Shown here one piece after another: positions 59,466 through 64,000 of a stretch of DNA of 64,000 bases. The notes under the pieces were generated by a model. The model was not told the DNA's origin. It did no database searches and was given only the letters and a program-made list of their open reading frames with translations. The first letter of the stretch is position 1, and every line of letters starts with the position of its first letter. The position numbers and the translations under genes were made by a program. Source of the stretch: Ziziphus jujuba (taxonomy: Eukaryota > Streptophyta > Magnoliopsida > Rosales > Rhamnaceae); NCBI RefSeq assembly GCF_031755915.1, contig NC_083383.1, forward strand, positions 22,061,001-22,125,000. Reading direction: 5' to 3'.

Positions 59466-61162
59466 TGATGTGTAAAATCAACTCGCAAGTGCACGAATCG
59501 TTTTCAAGTAATAAAGTGGAAAAATAGGGTTGTTGTACTCAAGAGATTAAGAATTAAGTATCAAAGATAATTATGTTTTGGTAATATTTCAACTAGCAAT
59601 TTAGATGACAATTGAAAATTAAATAAACTAAATTAAACAAAAAAAAGAAATTAAAATTAGATCAATTTCAAGTAAGAGAGTGAGTTTAATAATTATGAAT
59701 ACTAGGGCATTTGATTTCACCACTAACTATTCCAATTTAATTACTTAAATATGTGAATTTAATTAACTAGTAATTTTGTTAACCATACTTAATCACAAAA
59801 TTAATCAAAAATAGTTTTCACTCACAATTGATAATATTCACAGAATCTAATTTATTCCTTTCGGCCTATAAATTAAATCATGTAAATTCATTAAGCATAG
59901 ATTAAGCAAATAATATAGCATGAGACATAATTATTTTCCAATCAATTATGCATTCATGTAAATCATTGGAGATCCATAATATTATCCTTTTTCAAGCTCA
60001 AATATTATTAAAATCATTCATTCCTTCCGGTCTATGAAAGCATTAAACATACCAATAATTTATTAACAAAACATATTAATAATTAAATAAAATGTAACAT
60101 ATATTAAAATAATTAGACCTTCATAGTTAGGGCTATATTATAACCTTAGCTATGAAATTAGTTCATGGCAAAAATAATTTCAACATCCATAATTATAAAA
60201 AAAAAAAAAAAACAATAATGTTCACAATTAAATAGAAAGAGATGAGAATAAAAACTATTGAAGAAATCCTCCTTCAAAAGCTCCAATTGTTCTTCTAAAA
60301 CTCTAACACTTTAAAACCCTATAACTCTTAAGAGAACCTTAGAAACTCCCAAAATTTGGTTTATTTCTATTTAAGCCTCCTAAAAGCTCTTAAATAACTC
60401 TTTAAACTTGTATCTCTTTCTTAAATGTGGTGGGGGCTATATATATAGGATCTTGAGAACCATTTTCTCTCTTTATTTTCAATGTGGGAGTTTTGGAATA
60501 TATCTTTTTTAGGCTATCAAGAGGGTTAGATGAATTTCATGTGTAAAAAGGAAAAATGATATTATTTGCTCTCTACTACTTTTCTTTTCTCTAATTCTTT
60601 CTAAAAAAAATAGTTAATTAGCCTAATTTATCCTTAATGAAGCATGTGACATGACATGTGCCTCATTAATGATAAATTAACCAATTACTGTCACTTGTTT
60701 TTATCTTGACTCTCAAATTGCCTTAATTCCCTTTTTTGATCAATGATAGAGATTTAAGTAGAATATTCCTTTTTATAAATTCCAAAAATATTCTTTTTTA
60801 TAAATTCCAAATTTTAAATAACGATAACTCTTTGCTCAAACCTCGAAATTAAAAAATAATGTGATATTTGAAATCTTCAGATCGTGATGATTCATATGAC
60901 ATCCCACTTCCATAATGAAATTCCTGATAGAATCTTTATAGAATCTTCAAGGTATTTTTTTGGAATCTTTTTAATGCTTAGTCCGTTCGAGCTCAAATCT
61001 TGCTTCCCACCATAATTTGACCCAAGAAATCTATTTTTATGGTTGTTTTCTTAAAATTCTTCCTCTTTCACCTAGATTAAGAAAAATATATAATTAAGTA
61101 TCTTTTCATAACAAATTAACACAAACTAACAAATATTAAGCTATAAATATAGCATAAAATCA
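59466..61162 (-). mobile_element. LTR of the LTR C family, probably solo
   Basis: Starts TGATGTGTAAAATCAAC and is clearly similar over its first ~450 bp to 9645-10100, including GTGCACGAATC, TTTTCAAGTAATAAAGTGG and ATTCCTTTCGGCCTATAAAT. It most likely ends at AAAATCA (61162). About 1.7 kb, longer than the 1.1-kb copy at 9645. No primer-binding site at 59465 and no internal region, so a solo LTR; but the five bases on either side (TGTAT and TTAAT) do not match, so the right edge may be off or the flanks mutated. Confidence 0.65.
60438..60449 (-). promoter_or_regulatory. Probable LTR TATA box
   Basis: CTATATATATAG, preceded on the minus strand by TCCTA and followed by CCCCCACC, lies in the middle of the LTR, where the U3 promoter of a minus-strand LTR would be. 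Confidence 0.45.
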
Positions 61163-64000
61163 TTAATATTTTAGACCTAATATATATATATATATATATA
61201 TATAGTTCTAGATTGAAATAATTGATTGGAATTGATTGTATCCAAAAATATATATTTTTATTATTACACATAATGTTTGATTAAGGAACCTTGATTAGGA
61301 CAAAAATGTTAAAGTGAACAAAAATATAATATTATATTTATAAAATAATAAATTAAAATGTATCTCCATATATAATGTATTTTAAATATTTTTGCATATA
61401 TAAATGTGATTATATGAAAATAATAAAGATATCTTCTTATTTTGACACAAAAATAATTACATAAATAATATTATTTTATTTTATTATTGAAAATTTTGAG
61501 ATATTCATTTTATAATATAATTGCTAATCATGGTAAAGAATAATTTATATTCAAAACAAATTTTTTGATTTTATTTTATTTATCAAATAAATCAAATGTA
61601 CTCTGTTATAAACTAATAAGTGATATCTTTCAGTTATTTAAAATTTCGATGTTTCATATTTTGGTGGTTTTTATTCTTTTATATTTCTGTTTTGGTTATT
61701 AGAGTTTTTTTTTTAAAAAAAATTTGTTATTATTTAATTTCAATTATTTTTTTTCGATAGTTCCTAATTATGATTATCTGAATCATGAGCATGAACGTGA
61801 ACCATACTATAGATTTTTCTTTGAAGTTGACGATACTGAATCAAATATGCTATGGAAACTGATTGAAAAGATCCAAAAATCTCTAAAAAAGATTCCTCAC
61901 TAATTATTGATTCGCCTTTATGTATCAAATTTTTGAGGATAATGAAGGATAAGAATACAAAAAGGAGAAGATGTAAGATATTATTCAGGTCAAGGGCATG
62001 TAAGAAAGAACAATATGATCGTTTTGGCAGTCAGTTGGTACCTAGATTCTCGAATTTTGCAACAACTGCATTGAACAATAAATAACTTACGAAGATTAAG
62101 CATTTATCCTAGATAATATAATTGGTTTTTATTATTTTTTTAGGATCTATTGTGTTTGAAAAATAATATTTTAATTTTTATTCGGATTGAAATAAAAATA
62201 ATGATTTTATTTCAGATACTATTTTATTTTTTATATTTTCAATTTACTTAAAAAAAAAATTTAAGTAGTGAAACTGAAGCTAGCAATGACATTATTCCTT
62301 CTTGCATTTTTTTAGTTTCTGAAAGTAAGTCCGACACCTAAAACAATATAAAAAGTCATTCAATGAATCACATTATAACAGTTTTCACTTGCTTTAATGC
62401 TCTACATAGGAGAATAGGCAATTGTACTTAAGATATAATAAAATATAGGATAAAATAAAATTTCATTAATGCCTGATAATAATTAACCTTGCAAATGCAA
62501 CTTTCCTCTGCGACATAAACCTAAAAGCATGTTCCTCATTTACCCCAAAACCAACAAGTAAACCAGATATCTTTCCATAATTAGATTTTTATGGTGTTGC
62601 AATTTTGTTTTTCATAAACATTATACTGCAAAATATAATGAGTATCAAAACTCAAAACTCAAAACTCAATTTATATACCTCTTTATAACCCAGTAATCTA
62701 AAAGGTCCAAAAATAATTATTATTGTTTTAGTTTCCAAAACATACTTCGTACCAAATTTTTTAGAAGCCAACTTTAAAAAGCAAAATATGTCTAAAAAAA
62801 TAGTTATAATAAAAATATTAAAAATATATTTTATAATCTATATAGCAATATCTTTATTGTTATGTTATATTTATTTTATTGTTAAATAATAAGATTTTAT
62901 GTATGGTAATTAATAATGACATTGATCTACTTATTTGTATAATTTATATATTAATATCTTCATTATTTTATCATATTTATTGAACTATAAAATAATAAAT
63001 TACCTTACAAGGTAAAATATATATAATCATAAATAAATTACCTTGCAAGCTAAAAGTAAATAATAATAAACGTAATTAAATTATATTATAAGGACTTAAT
63101 AATTAGATTTTATTGTGAAATAGAAAGATGTTATACATGGTAATTAATGATTACATTCTATATAGTAATACATATACATATCCATATATGTAATAAATGT
63201 AATCTCAATATTATAATATATAAATTCCAATAATAAAATTGATTTTTTTATTTGATCTTCTTAAAATATATTCACCATAAATAAATTATCTTATAAAGTA
63301 AAAATATGTTCATATCGTAAATATAATAATAATAATAATTCTAATAATAATAAATATAATTAAATTATATTATAAGGATTTAATGTAAGGAAATTAATTA
63401 TTATAAGGAATCCAAAAATATATTTAAATTTAAATTCTATAGATAGAAAAAATTAAATAAGCAAATACTTTTGAATTTGAATTCTATAAATAGTTTTATA
63501 TATAAAAGTCAAACTTTTAATTGTTAACAAACTTTTATGATATAGATTAAAATATACTTATTAACAATAAAAGTTTTAAATAAGTTTTCGAATATAACCG
63601 AACATATTAATTTTATCAATCAGATCAATATTAATAAAACGCAATTAAAAAAAATGTATACATTATTGGATTTTTTTCAAAATTACTAAATAATATCAAT
63701 AAAAATTATAAAATTAATAATAAACTATCAATAATATTTAGTCTTTACTCATCAAAAATAATATTATTAATTAATTTTATTTAATTTGAATATAATTAAC
63801 TTTTAAAATAATTTATTGTAATCACACAATATTAGTAACAACAAATGCACACATATGATGATGTAAATGCTTTAAGCAAAAAATAAAAAAATAAAAAAAT
63901 AAAAAATGCTGATGTAAATGCTAAGTAGGAATCTACCAAAAAGTAAATACTAGGGAGGAGAAAGTTGGTGCGTTGCCGACGGAAAAAAACAAACTCGATT
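61163..64000. other. AT-rich spacer to window end
   Basis: No definite gene. Contains a TA microsatellite (61180-61203), a short coding-like stretch (61757-61900, see findings) and degenerate direct repeats at 62850-63400. The last 60 bases are less AT-rich and could be the start of a gene outside the window. Confidence 0.45.
62850..63400 (+). repeat. Degenerate direct repeats
   Basis: The block ATGGTAATTAATNATNACAT occurs near 62903 and 63137, and AATTAAATTATATTATAAGGA near 63074 and 63358, each followed by AAATTAYCTTRYAARSTAAA-like sequence elsewhere in the stretch. Spacing is irregular (234-284 bp). Not coding. Confidence 0.55.

Overview
The window is nuclear DNA from a flowering plant, most likely a eudicot. 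It is AT-rich, genes have introns, most of the space is decayed transposon sequence, and the three intact genes are plant types: an oligopeptide transporter, a P-class pentatricopeptide repeat protein and a small plant-specific protein. I cannot name the species from sequence alone.

Layout. 1-10233 is a head-to-tail tandem duplication of a 5602-bp unit made of pieces of two LTR retrotransposon families on the minus strand; the copies look identical and meet at 4631/4632. 9645-10756 is a full LTR of the second family. 11300-16430 is a decayed hAT transposase (plus strand) split by an LTR-like insertion. 17135-19982 is a 2.85-kb solo LTR with TTTAA target duplications, followed by an AT-rich repeat. 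21389-24660 is an oligopeptide transporter (OPT) pseudogene, and 27002-34180 is its intact paralogue (six exons, 740 codons). 34181-37106 holds a small MITE, a receptor-kinase fragment and a small gene with the FKYDPLSYAQNFDEG motif. 37500-44858 has repeats and low-complexity DNA only. 44859-46721 (minus) is an intact intronless PPR gene resembling Arabidopsis At1g09900. 46860-64000 is gene-poor: two inverted copies of the AT-rich repeat, an RNase H-domain remnant, a degenerate minisatellite and another LTR of the second family.

How it fits together. The two OPT loci are a tandem gene duplication in which the upstream copy died: exon 3 and most of exon 4 are gone, two in-frame TGA codons are present and there is a 1-nt frameshift. 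The exon 2 and exon 5 lengths (98 and 183 nt) are still the same as in the live copy. A stack of mobile DNA sits directly upstream of the dead copy. I found no tRNA, rRNA, CRISPR or bacterial-type operon, and no convincing new biological system. The best leads are the apparently identical tandem mosaic, the GC-AG intron in the live OPT gene, and an AT-rich repeat family of about 1.2 kb present four times.
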